Shown here piece by piece: positions 1-5,311 of a DNA stretch of 5,311 nucleotides (its first letter is position 1; each line of letters begins with the position of its first letter). Position numbers and translations under genes: made by a program. The stretch is from Actinomycetales bacterium (GTDB lineage: Bacteria; Actinomycetota; Actinomycetes; Actinomycetales; Actinomycetaceae): the NCBI GenBank assembly GCA_022838965.1, contig JALHDK010000144.1, forward strand, positions 1,654 through 6,964. Reading direction: 5' to 3'. The notes below the pieces were generated by a model. It was not told the DNA's origin and ran no database searches. It saw only the letters and a program-made list of their open reading frames with translations.

Positions 1-264
1 CGGCTCGTCTGTCCGGCCCGGTCTCAGGAAATAGCCGTGCATCGAATGCGGCAACCGGCATCCGAGGTGTTCGGGGTCCACGGTCGCCGACGCCGCCATG
101 AGTGCCTGCGCCATGACCTGGCCGCCGTACACCCGGTTGCCCACCTCGGGGAGGGAGTGGCCCGTGAACCGGGTCTCGTCCGTGCGGGTGAGGTTCAGGA
201 CCCGGAGCACGTGCTGGAGCGGCTGGGTGTCGGGTTGGGGGAGCGGGAGTTTCCTGTGGGGCAT
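1..264 (-). CDS. tesB: Acyl-CoA thioesterase II (TesB-like), N-terminal part, cut by window edge
   Basis: The first 88 codons of a minus-strand gene run off the left edge. TesB-type thioesterases hydrolyse acyl-CoA to free fatty acid and CoA in the cytoplasm and are built from two hotdog folds. Visible here is the first hotdog. Residues 45-55 read VYGGQVMAQAL, the family's (V/F)GGQxxxQAL signature, and residues 71-83 read LPHSMHGYFLRPG, matching the family's HSxHxYFLRPG stretch. The Asp/Thr/Gln catalytic residues of the family lie in the C-terminal half, outside the window, so activity cannot be judged. The ATG start is well supported: it overlaps the ptsI stop codon by one base (TGATG) and has a strong GAGGAGG Shine-Dalgarno sequence four bases upstream. 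This implies co-transcription and probably translational coupling with ptsI. The assignment rests on motif recognition. A close relative in the same hotdog family is the main alternative. Confidence 0.87.
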   Translation of the reverse strand, partial: MPHRKLPLPQPDTQPLQHVLRVLNLTRTDETRFTGHSLPEVGNRVYGGQVMAQALMAASATVDPEHLGCRLPHSMHGYFLRPGRTDEP

Positions 265-1973
265 CAGTCCTCCTCGGCCGGCTGCAGTGCACCTGAGGTG
301 ATCGTGGGCGGGACCGGAACACCCCGCGTGGCGAGGGCACGAGCGATCGCGGCGCGGGCGTCTGCCGCGCTCTCGCATCCGAGCGCCAGCCCGGCGAGAC
401 CCTGGCAGTCCGCGAGGGTCAGCGTGGCGAGGGTGTCCGCGACGGGTCTGAGGTCGCGGGGGGACATGGACAGGCTCTCCGCACCCAGGCCCACCAGGAC
501 GGCGGCGAGCGCCGGATCCGCGGACGCCTCGCCACAGATGCCCACCGGACGGTCCTGAAGCTGGCCTGCCTGGCACGCCAGGGCGATGAGCCGCAGGACC
601 GCGGGATCCCACGGATCCGCGATGTCGGCGAGCTCGCCCGCGGAGCGGTCGGCCGCGAGGGTGTACTGGGTCAGGTCGTTGGTCCCTACGGACGCGAACG
701 CTGCCCGGGCGAGAATCGGTCCCGCATTCAGTGCCGCAGCCGGAACCTCGACCATCACCCCCGCCGTCGCGAGGCCCGCGGATGCTGCGAGGGCCACGAA
801 CTCCTCCGCCTCGCGGACGGTGGACACCATCGGAGCCATGACCCACACGTCCGCGTCGTGCGCCGCCGCGGCCCGGGCGATCGCGGTCAGCTGGTTCTCC
901 AGGAGGGCGCGGTTCACCCGCGCGAGACGGAAGCCGCGCAGACCGAGCGCAGGGTTGCGTCCTGGGTCGAGGGGGAGGAAGGGCAGGGGGTTGTCCCCTC
1001 CCGCGTCCAGGGTCCGGATCATCACCCGGCGACCGGGGAATGCGGCGAGGACCGCTCCCAGGGCGCGTTCCTGCTCGGCGAGGGAGGGCTCCTCGACGGC
1101 ATCCACGAACTGCCCCTCCGTGCGCAGCAGGCCGATCCCCTCCGCGCCGGAGGCCGCAGCCACCCGGGCGCCGTCGGCGTCGCTGACGTTCGCCAGCAGG
1201 GGGACGCGGTGTCCGTCCGCGGTGCGGTTCGGGCCTGCCAGCGGGGCGACGCCCGGACGGCGACTGGCGACGACGGGTCCCGCCTCCTCGATGGACACGG
1301 TGCCCGCGGACCCGTCGATGCCCACGCGGTCGCCGTCGCGGACCCGGCGCAGCGCGCTCCCGAGGGCGACGACGGCGGGAATCCCGAGGTCGCGCGCGAG
1401 GATGGCCGTGTGGCTCGTCGGCCCACCGGCCTCGGTGAGGATTCCCAGCGTCAGCCGGGGATCCAGTGTGGCGGTGTCCGCGGGTGTCAGGTCATGTGCT
1501 GCGAGGACGTGGGGGTGGTCGCGCTGGGGCAGGCCGGGGAGGGGCTGGCCCGTGATCGCCGCGATGATGCGTGTCCCGACGTCGCGGACATCGGCGGCAC
1601 GTCCGGCGAAGACCCCTCCGAGTTGCTCGAAGCGTTCCGCGAGTTCGGTGGTGGCGCGCCAGACCGCGGGAGCGGGGGCGAGTCCGTCCTCCCGGACGTA
1701 GCGGCGCGCCGCCGCCAGGAGGGCCGGATCGGTTGCCATCGCCGCCGTGGCGGCCAGGACGCCGCGCGCCACGCCGGTCGCGCTTCCGGCGCGCGCCGCC
1801 AGGGCGTCCCGGACCGTCTGCGCGCTCGAGGTGATGAGATCGCACGCAGCGTCAGGGGAGCCGGTGAGTGGGAGCGGCAGTGGCGGGCGCACCCGGTTCA
1901 CCACCCAGGCGACGGGCCCGACGGCGTGTCCCTGGCTGACCCCGATCCCCCGGAGGATGCCGCGCTCCGCCAC
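264..1973 (-). CDS. ptsI: PTS enzyme I (phosphoenolpyruvate-protein phosphotransferase)
   Basis: A 569-residue cytoplasmic protein, close to the 575 of E. coli EI, that autophosphorylates from PEP and passes phosphate to HPr, the first step shared by all PTS sugars. Domains in order: an N-terminal HPr-binding region (about 5-130), the swivelling phosphohistidine domain (about 150-230), and the C-terminal PEP-binding barrel (about 250-540). The phospho-acceptor is His188 in GGPTSHTAI. PEP-site residues expected for the family are present: Arg284 (LLRTE), Arg320 (IRTLD), Glu409 (VEVPAA), Asn432-Asp433 (GTNDLTQYTLA), Arg443 (ADR) and Cys480 (GICGEAS). One oddity is GGDN at 325-328, where GxDK is usual. 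The start is GTG at 1973. No ATG, GTG or TTG start lies in frame in the preceding 66 bases, and the only ribosome site is a weak GGTGG about nine bases upstream. The gene is divergent from malQ and is followed by tesB with a one-base overlap. No HPr gene adjoins it. Confidence 0.96.
   Translation of the reverse strand: MAERGILRGIGVSQGHAVGPVAWVVNRVRPPLPLPLTGSPDAACDLITSSAQTVRDALAARAGSATGVARGVLAATAAMATDPALLAAARRYVREDGLAPAPAVWRATTELAERFEQLGGVFAGRAADVRDVGTRIIAAITGQPLPGLPQRDHPHVLAAHDLTPADTATLDPRLTLGILTEAGGPTSHTAILARDLGIPAVVALGSALRRVRDGDRVGIDGSAGTVSIEEAGPVVASRRPGVAPLAGPNRTADGHRVPLLANVSDADGARVAAASGAEGIGLLRTEGQFVDAVEEPSLAEQERALGAVLAAFPGRRVMIRTLDAGGDNPLPFLPLDPGRNPALGLRGFRLARVNRALLENQLTAIARAAAAHDADVWVMAPMVSTVREAEEFVALAASAGLATAGVMVEVPAAALNAGPILARAAFASVGTNDLTQYTLAADRSAGELADIADPWDPAVLRLIALACQAGQLQDRPVGICGEASADPALAAVLVGLGAESLSMSPRDLRPVADTLATLTLADCQGLAGLALGCESAADARAAIARALATRGVPVPPTITSGALQPAEED
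269..275 (-). promoter_or_regulatory. Strong ribosome binding site for tesB
   Basis: On the minus strand GAGGAGG lies four bases before the ATG at 264, inside the last codons of ptsI. It fixes the thioesterase start and argues that this start is used despite the one-base overlap with the ptsI stop codon. Confidence 0.75.
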
Positions 1974-2062
1974 GGTCCCATTCCACCACGAACGGCCCCA
2001 CCTTCTCCGACCAACAGGAGCGCGGCTCTGGAACCCGCTATGCTAATCTGCAGCCATTCACC

Positions 2063-2088
2063 GTGGCGTGCGTCACCCGGGGCGCCAC
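2063..2088. repeat. Inverted repeat GTGGCG/CGCCAC, possible operator
   Basis: The left arm GTGGCG (2063-2068) and right arm CGCCAC (2083-2088) are perfect 6-bp complements separated by 14 bases. The repeat sits between the putative -10 patch and the malQ start, where a repressor could act. In DNA this GC-rich a 6-bp match is easily due to chance, so function is speculative. It matches no operator consensus that I recognise. Confidence 0.3.
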
Positions 2089-2098
2089 TGAACCAGTG
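2086..2098. repeat. Short dyad CACTG-AAC-CAGTG upstream of malQ
   Basis: A perfect 5-bp dyad with a 3-base centre (arms 2086-2090 and 2094-2098) lies 39 bases before the malQ start. It overlaps the right arm of the neighbouring GTGGCG/CGCCAC repeat. It contains ACCAGT (ACTGGT on the minus strand), which resembles one half of the DasR-type site known from Streptomyces PTS genes, but the second half is missing at the proper spacing. It could be an operator, a small leader hairpin, or chance. Confidence 0.3.
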
Positions 2099-2137
2099 AT
2101 GTACGGGCCGCCCGGCCCCTTCCAGAACAGGCGTGTG

Positions 2138-4291
2138 ATGATGACCTCCCCAGACGAGACTCCCAGCGAAGCCCTGCAGGCCCTGGCACGCTGCCATGGC
2201 GTCGCGACGGATTTCTGGAGTTACGACGGCCATTACCGGGTCGTGTCCGCCAGCAGCATCCGCGCCGTGCTGGAGGCGCTCGGCGTGCCGGCGGCCACCG
2301 AGGAGGAGGTCCTCGCCTCCCTGCGTGAGCATGAGGAGGCGCAGTGGCGGGACACGTTGCCTCCCTGCGTCGTGATGCGGCAGGGCTCGGAGTGGCGGGT
2401 GCCGGTCCATGTCCCGCATGGCGCGGACGTCACCGTTGAGGTGCACCTCGAGGACGGCGGGGTGGTGTCCGCCGCCCAGGAGGATGCCTGGGTGGAGCCC
2501 CGCGACGTCGGAGGGCGACTGCTCGGGCGGGCCACCTTCGTCATCCCGTCGGGGTTGCCGTTGGGGTGGCACACGCTCGTGGCTCAGGTGAACGACGAGG
2601 CCGTGAGCGCACCTCTGGCGGTCACCCCTGACCGGTTGCCCGCACCGACCCCTGCCCCGGGTCGTGGCTGGGGCATGATGGCCCAGCTCTACTCCGTCCG
2701 GTCCGAGCGTTCCTGGGGGATCGGCGACGTGCGGGACCTCAGGGAGATGGTGTCGATCTTCGGCGACCTCGGCGCCGACTTCCTCCTGATCAATCCGCTG
2801 CACGCGACATCCCCGGTCCCACCCCTCACGCCCTCTCCCTACCTGCCGGACACGCGGCGGTTCGTCAACCCGATCTACATCCGTCCCGAGGACATTCCGG
2901 AGGTGGCCTATCTCTCGGGGCCGCAGCGCGCCCTGATCGAGTGGGCGAGCGAGGATGTCCGGCCACGGAACGCCACCATCGCACCGATTGACCGGGATGC
3001 CGTCTGGGAGTCGAAGAACCAGGCGCTCGAGGTCATCTTCGCGGCGCCGCGTTCGCGGGCCCGGCAACGCGAGTTCGAACGGTTCCGCGCACGGGAGGGA
3101 CAGGGACTCGAGGACTTCGCCCTGTGGTGCGCGCTGAAGGAGAAGTTCCAGGACAGGCCCTTCCCCCCCGAGCTCGCCTCGGTGAACGCCCCGCACGTCG
3201 CACGGATGCGGCGCGAGCTGGCCAGCAGGGTCGACTACTACTGCTGGCTCCAGTGGGTCGTCGACGCCCAGCTAGCGGACGCCCAGCGCACGGCTGTCGA
3301 GTCGGGCATGGGGATGGGGATCATGCACGACCTCGCCGTCGGCGTTCACCCGGACAGCGCGGACGCCTGGGCGCTGCCCGACGTCTTCGCGCGCGGCATG
3401 GCCGTCGGCGCTCCACCGGACATGTACAACCAGCAGGGCCAGAACTGGAGCCAGCCGCCGTGGCGGCCGGACGCGCTCGCACGCTCGGCGTTCGCGCCGC
3501 TGCGGGACATGGCACGGTCCGTCATGCGGCATGGCGGCGCGCTGCGCGTCGACCACGTGATCGGCCTGTTCCGGCTCTGGTGGATCCCCGAGGGGATGGG
3601 GGCGCGCGAGGGCACCTATGTGCGGTACGACCACGAGTCGATGGTCGGGGTGCTCCTGCTCGAGGCTCACCGTGCCGGCGCCATCGTGATCGGGGAGGAT
3701 CTGGGCACGGTGGAGCCCTGGGTGCGCGACTACCTGGCCGAACGTGGCGTGCTCGGCACCTCGGTGCTGTGGTTCGAGAAGGACCACGCCGGCTACCCCC
3801 TCCCGGCCCAGGACTTCCGGGAGCTCGTCCTGGCGACCGTGGACACTCACGACCTCCCCCCGGTCGCCGGCATGCTTGCCGGCGAGCACGTCGACATCCG
3901 GGCCCGCCTCGGGTTGCTCACCGAGCCCGAGCCACAGGTCCGGGCCGAGGCTGCCCGCGAACGTGAACGGATGCTGGGTCGGCTGCACGACTACGGACTG
4001 CTGCCCGAGGATCCCACCGAGCGCGAGATCATCGAGGCGATGCACCGCTACATCGCCATGACGCCGTCGGTGCTCGTCGGGGTCTCCCTCACCGACGCCG
4101 TGGGTGAGCGGCGAGCGCAGAACCAGCCCGGTACCGACACCGAGTACCCCAACTGGAAGTTGCCGCTGGCGGACGGCAGCGAGCGTCCTGTCCTCGTGGA
4201 GGCGTTGCCCGCAAACGCACGGCTGGTCTCGCTCGTCGCCGCACTGCGCGCACAGCTCGGCCTCCGCGAGGCGGCGCACCACGAGAGCTGA
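2138..4291 (+). CDS. malQ: 4-alpha-glucanotransferase (amylomaltase, GH77)
   Basis: A 717-residue cytoplasmic enzyme that transfers alpha-1,4-glucan segments between maltodextrins and releases glucose, lengthening short chains for phosphorylase. An N-terminal extension (about 1-175) comprises a helical part with FWSYDGHYR and then a beta-sandwich-like segment. The GH77 barrel starts near residue 177 (RGWGMMAQLYS). All three catalytic acids are visible: nucleophile Asp472 in RVDHVIGL, acid/base Glu520 in GEDLGTV, and Asp572 in DTHDLPPVAGM. Other family signatures are SWGIGD, QNWSQPPW, and PGTDTEYPNW near the C-terminus. The length fits the longer MalQ type with an extension, common in actinobacteria and enterobacteria, rather than the roughly 500-residue Thermus type. 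Start choice: GTG 2135, ATG 2138 and ATG 2141 are in frame in tandem. A weak CAGG at 2127-2130 favours 2138. The upstream GTG at 2063 adds 25 residues that do not look like the family. A PTS EIIB gene follows after 29 bases, so the two are probably co-transcribed. Confidence 0.96.
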   Translation: MMTSPDETPSEALQALARCHGVATDFWSYDGHYRVVSASSIRAVLEALGVPAATEEEVLASLREHEEAQWRDTLPPCVVMRQGSEWRVPVHVPHGADVTVEVHLEDGGVVSAAQEDAWVEPRDVGGRLLGRATFVIPSGLPLGWHTLVAQVNDEAVSAPLAVTPDRLPAPTPAPGRGWGMMAQLYSVRSERSWGIGDVRDLREMVSIFGDLGADFLLINPLHATSPVPPLTPSPYLPDTRRFVNPIYIRPEDIPEVAYLSGPQRALIEWASEDVRPRNATIAPIDRDAVWESKNQALEVIFAAPRSRARQREFERFRAREGQGLEDFALWCALKEKFQDRPFPPELASVNAPHVARMRRELASRVDYYCWLQWVVDAQLADAQRTAVESGMGMGIMHDLAVGVHPDSADAWALPDVFARGMAVGAPPDMYNQQGQNWSQPPWRPDALARSAFAPLRDMARSVMRHGGALRVDHVIGLFRLWWIPEGMGAREGTYVRYDHESMVGVLLLEAHRAGAIVIGEDLGTVEPWVRDYLAERGVLGTSVLWFEKDHAGYPLPAQDFRELVLATVDTHDLPPVAGMLAGEHVDIRARLGLLTEPEPQVRAEAARERERMLGRLHDYGLLPEDPTEREIIEAMHRYIAMTPSVLVGVSLTDAVGERRAQNQPGTDTEYPNWKLPLADGSERPVLVEALPANARLVSLVAALRAQLGLREAAHHES
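3864..3885 (+). repeat. Perfect 9-bp stem, 4-base loop hairpin inside malQ
   Basis: Arms TCGCCGGCA (3864-3872) and TGCCGGCGA (3877-3885) are perfect complements around the loop TGCT. The hairpin lies in malQ a few codons past the catalytic THD motif and encodes VAGMLAGE, a conserved stretch. No T-run follows, so it is not an intrinsic terminator. It may simply reflect codon choice in the repeated Ala-Gly pairs, but it is the strongest local hairpin I noticed. Confidence 0.5.
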
Positions 4292-4308
4292 CCGGCCCGC
4301 CACCCGAG

Positions 4309-4315
4309 AAGGAGG
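4309..4315 (+). promoter_or_regulatory. Strong ribosome binding site for PTS EIIB
   Basis: AAGGAGG lies five bases before the GTG at 4321, in the 29-base gap after malQ. It is the best Shine-Dalgarno on the plus strand and fixes the EIIB start. The gap contains no hairpin or promoter-like sequence, which supports read-through from malQ. Confidence 0.8.
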
Positions 4316-4320
4316 AACAC

Positions 4321-4551
4321 GTGAGCAGAGCTGAGGACATGCTGGCCGCGCTCGGCGGCACGGGGAACGTGACCGACGTCGAGGCCTGCATCACGCGCGT
4401 GCGCGTGGTGGTGGTCGACACCGACCTGGTGGACGAGGCCGCCCTCCGGGCGGCGGGGGCCTTCGGCGTCGTGATGCATGGTCACACCGTCCAGGTGGTG
4501 GTCGGCCCTGAAGCGGACGAGGTGGTGGAGGAGATCGCCGACCTGCGGTGA
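4321..4551 (+). CDS. PTS system glucose-family EIIB subunit (single domain)
   Basis: A 76-residue protein that is a complete, free-standing PTS EIIB domain of the glucose/N-acetylglucosamine family. It accepts phosphate from EIIA on a cysteine and donates it to sugar carried by an EIIC permease. The pattern is clear: AALGGTGNV (9-17), the active-site loop ACITRVR with Cys23 as phospho-acceptor (family consensus CxTRLR), then VDEAALRAAGAFGVV and the closing VQVVVGPEADEV. In many bacteria this domain is fused to EIIC or EIIA. Separate EIIB proteins are known in actinobacteria, such as NagF of Streptomyces. The start GTG is set by the AAGGAGG site five bases upstream. Its stop codon overlaps the EIIA start (TGATG). 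Sugar specificity cannot be read from this domain. Glucose or GlcNAc is the reasonable guess, with maltose possible given malQ next door. Confidence 0.93.
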   Translation: MSRAEDMLAALGGTGNVTDVEACITRVRVVVVDTDLVDEAALRAAGAFGVVMHGHTVQVVVGPEADEVVEEIADLR

Positions 4552-4994
4552 TGGACGTCTGTGCACCCGTCGGCGGGCGGGTGGTGGCACTCGCCGAGGT
4601 GCCCGACCCCGTGTTCGCCGCGGCCATGGTCGGTCCCGGAAGTGCGGTGGATCCGGGGGAGGGCAGGATCGTCGCGCGGACGCCGATCGCCGGGGTCCTG
4701 CGGATCGCCAAGCCGCATGCCTTCGTCGTCGAGGCGGCGGGGCGCGGCGTCCTCGTCCACCTGGGGATCGACACGATCTCGCTCGGGGGCGCGGGCTTCG
4801 ACCTGCTCGCGGCTCCCGGTGACGTGCTCGTGTCCGGGGACCCGGTGGTTAACTGGGACCCGGCACCGGCCCGGGACGCCGGGCTCGCGTCGCACGTCGT
4901 CGTGGTGGCCCTGGCACGTGGGGCCCGGATCGAGTTGACGGCGCCGGCGGGCGCCACGGTGGCCCCGGGTGACACACTGTTCCGGTGGCTCTGA
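4551..4994 (+). CDS. crr: PTS system glucose-family EIIA subunit
   Basis: A 147-residue cytoplasmic single-domain EIIA of the glucose family. It takes phosphate from HPr and gives it to EIIB, and in some bacteria it also regulates other sugar systems. Family signatures in order: APVGGRVVALAEVPDPVF near the N-terminus, IAGVLRIAKPHAF with the conserved supporting His56, and GVLVHLGIDTI with the phosphorylated His70, followed by GAGFDLLAAPGDVLVSGDP. Both histidines matching E. coli His75 and His90 are present, so it should be active. Start: ATG 4551 overlaps the EIIB stop by one base, while GTG 4548 (four-base overlap, one more residue) is an alternative. The nearest Shine-Dalgarno-like sequence, GGAGGAG at 4527-4533, is too far away, which suggests translation coupled to EIIB. 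The HAD gene overlaps its end by ten bases. The symbol crr follows actinobacterial usage and does not imply a proven regulatory role. Confidence 0.94.
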   Translation: MDVCAPVGGRVVALAEVPDPVFAAAMVGPGSAVDPGEGRIVARTPIAGVLRIAKPHAFVVEAAGRGVLVHLGIDTISLGGAGFDLLAAPGDVLVSGDPVVNWDPAPARDAGLASHVVVVALARGARIELTAPAGATVAPGDTLFRWL

Positions 4995-5311
4995 CCCTCC
5001 ACCGCACGCTCGCGGCCGCGGGCGCCAGCCTCCTGCTCGATCTGGATGGCACCCTCATCGACTCCGAGCCGGCCAGCAGGGCGGCCTACCGGACGTTCTT
5101 CCAGCGTCGCGGGTGGGCGGTGGACGACGGCGTGCTCCGGATGTTCGTCGGTCGGCGGGCCTCCGACGTGTTCGCGACCATCCCCGGTCCGTGGACCGGC
5201 CTCGACTACCACCTGCTCGCCCGGGAGTCCCTCAGCTGCCTGGATCACGACGCCTACCCGCCGGTTCCCGTGGCCGGTTCCGGTGAGCTGCTGCGGCACT
5301 ACCGCGGCAGG
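4985..5311 (+). CDS. HAD-family hydrolase (sugar-phosphatase / beta-phosphoglucomutase-like), N-terminal part, cut by window edge
   Basis: The first 109 codons of a gene run off the right edge. It is a haloacid dehalogenase superfamily protein. LLLDLDGTLIDSE (16-28) is HAD motif I, with Asp19 the expected nucleophile and Asp21 the expected acid/base. The helical segment after it (about 29-95, with RMFVGRRASDVF) fits a small alpha-helical C1 cap like that of beta-phosphoglucomutase and the YniC-type sugar phosphatases. VAGSGELLRHYR (near 97-108) matches the stretch where the chain returns to the core. Motifs II to IV lie beyond the window, so substrate and reaction class are open. The start is GTG 4985: an in-frame stop at 4970-4972 precedes it and no better start follows before motif I. 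It overlaps the EIIA end by ten bases, has only a weak ribosome site, and is probably coupled to EIIA. The context suggests a sugar-phosphate substrate, which is inference. Confidence 0.87.
   Translation, partial: MALTLHRTLAAAGASLLLDLDGTLIDSEPASRAAYRTFFQRRGWAVDDGVLRMFVGRRASDVFATIPGPWTGLDYHLLARESLSCLDHDAYPPVPVAGSGELLRHYRGR

Larger units (their letters stand above)
1974..2137. promoter_or_regulatory. Divergent promoter region between ptsI and malQ
   Basis: This 164-bp spacer must carry control signals for both divergent genes. The only AT-rich patch in it, around 2037-2050 (CGCTATGCTAATCT), holds possible -10 elements: TATGCT (2039-2044) and TAATCT (2044-2049, preceded by TG one base upstream, like an extended -10) toward malQ, and TAGCAT (2045-2040) toward ptsI. 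I found no convincing -35 hexamer at normal spacing for any of them, so the promoter positions are guesses. Downstream of the patch lie two small inverted repeats (2063-2088 and 2086-2098) that could be operator elements. The location is secure by gene arrangement, but the exact sites are not. Confidence 0.4.

Noticed and set aside
37..558. Plus-strand open frame (173 codons) at the left edge
   Set aside because: It is antisense to tesB and the ptsI 3' end, both supported by motifs and a coupled start/stop. It has no motif of its own.
858..2099. Long plus-strand open frame (413 codons) opposite ptsI
   Set aside because: It lies antisense to ptsI, whose catalytic motifs are all intact. Its translation is low-complexity and rich in Arg, Gly and Ala with no family motif, as expected for an antisense frame in GC-rich DNA.
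2086..2101. DasR-type operator (ACTGGTCTAGACCAGT-like) upstream of malQ/ptsI
   Set aside because: Only the half-site ACTGGT is present on the minus strand. The complementary half is absent at the required spacing, so a true DasR site is not supported.
1898..3196. Long minus-strand open frame (432 codons) covering the spacer and the malQ 5' half
   Set aside because: It is antisense to well-supported malQ, overlaps the ptsI 5' end and has no recognisable domain. It is a product of third-position GC bias.
3272..4303. Minus-strand open frame (343 codons) opposite the malQ 3' half
   Set aside because: It is antisense to the catalytic region of malQ and its composition is His-, Arg- and Gly-rich without motifs.
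4292..4320. Terminator or promoter between malQ and EIIB
   Set aside because: The 29-base gap contains no inverted repeat, T-run or -10-like sequence, only the ribosome binding site of EIIB.
4391..5299. Minus-strand open frame (302 codons) opposite EIIB, EIIA and HAD
   Set aside because: It covers three genes with clear family motifs on the other strand. Its Pro-, Arg- and Thr-rich translation shows no domain.

Overview
The window is very GC-rich DNA with strong G/C bias at third codon positions, GTG start codons and tightly packed, overlapping genes. This suggests a high-GC actinobacterium. The protein sequences fit a Micrococcales- or Actinomycetales-type organism, but I cannot name a genus from sequence alone. 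Every gene seen belongs to a recognisable family, and I see no mobile element, RNA gene, CRISPR array or defence system.

Layout: two gene groups diverge from a 164-bp spacer (1974-2137). To the left, on the minus strand, is ptsI, which encodes enzyme I of the PEP-dependent sugar phosphotransferase system (PTS). Its stop codon overlaps by one base the start of a tesB-like acyl-CoA thioesterase, which runs off the left edge. To the right, on the plus strand, are malQ (4-alpha-glucanotransferase, GH77), a single-domain PTS EIIB, a single-domain PTS EIIA of the glucose family, and the 5' part of a HAD-family phosphohydrolase or phosphomutase that runs off the right edge. From EIIB onward the plus-strand genes overlap (1 and 10 bases). 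malQ and EIIB are separated by only 29 bases carrying a strong ribosome binding site. The right-hand group therefore looks like one transcription unit.

Functional reading: EI takes phosphate from PEP and passes it to HPr, which passes it to EIIA, then EIIB, then sugar during transport. EI, EIIA and EIIB are all present with intact phospho-acceptor residues (His, His and Cys). HPr and the membrane permease EIIC are not in the window. MalQ reworks maltodextrins and releases glucose in the cytoplasm, so the plus-strand group pairs maltodextrin processing with glucose-family PTS parts. The HAD protein may act on a sugar phosphate.

The most interesting points are the domain-split EIIB/EIIA pair without EIIC behind malQ, the coupling of a thioesterase to ptsI, the shared divergent control region with small inverted repeats, and an Asn where EI proteins usually have Lys in the GGDK motif. 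None of these amounts to a clearly new system.
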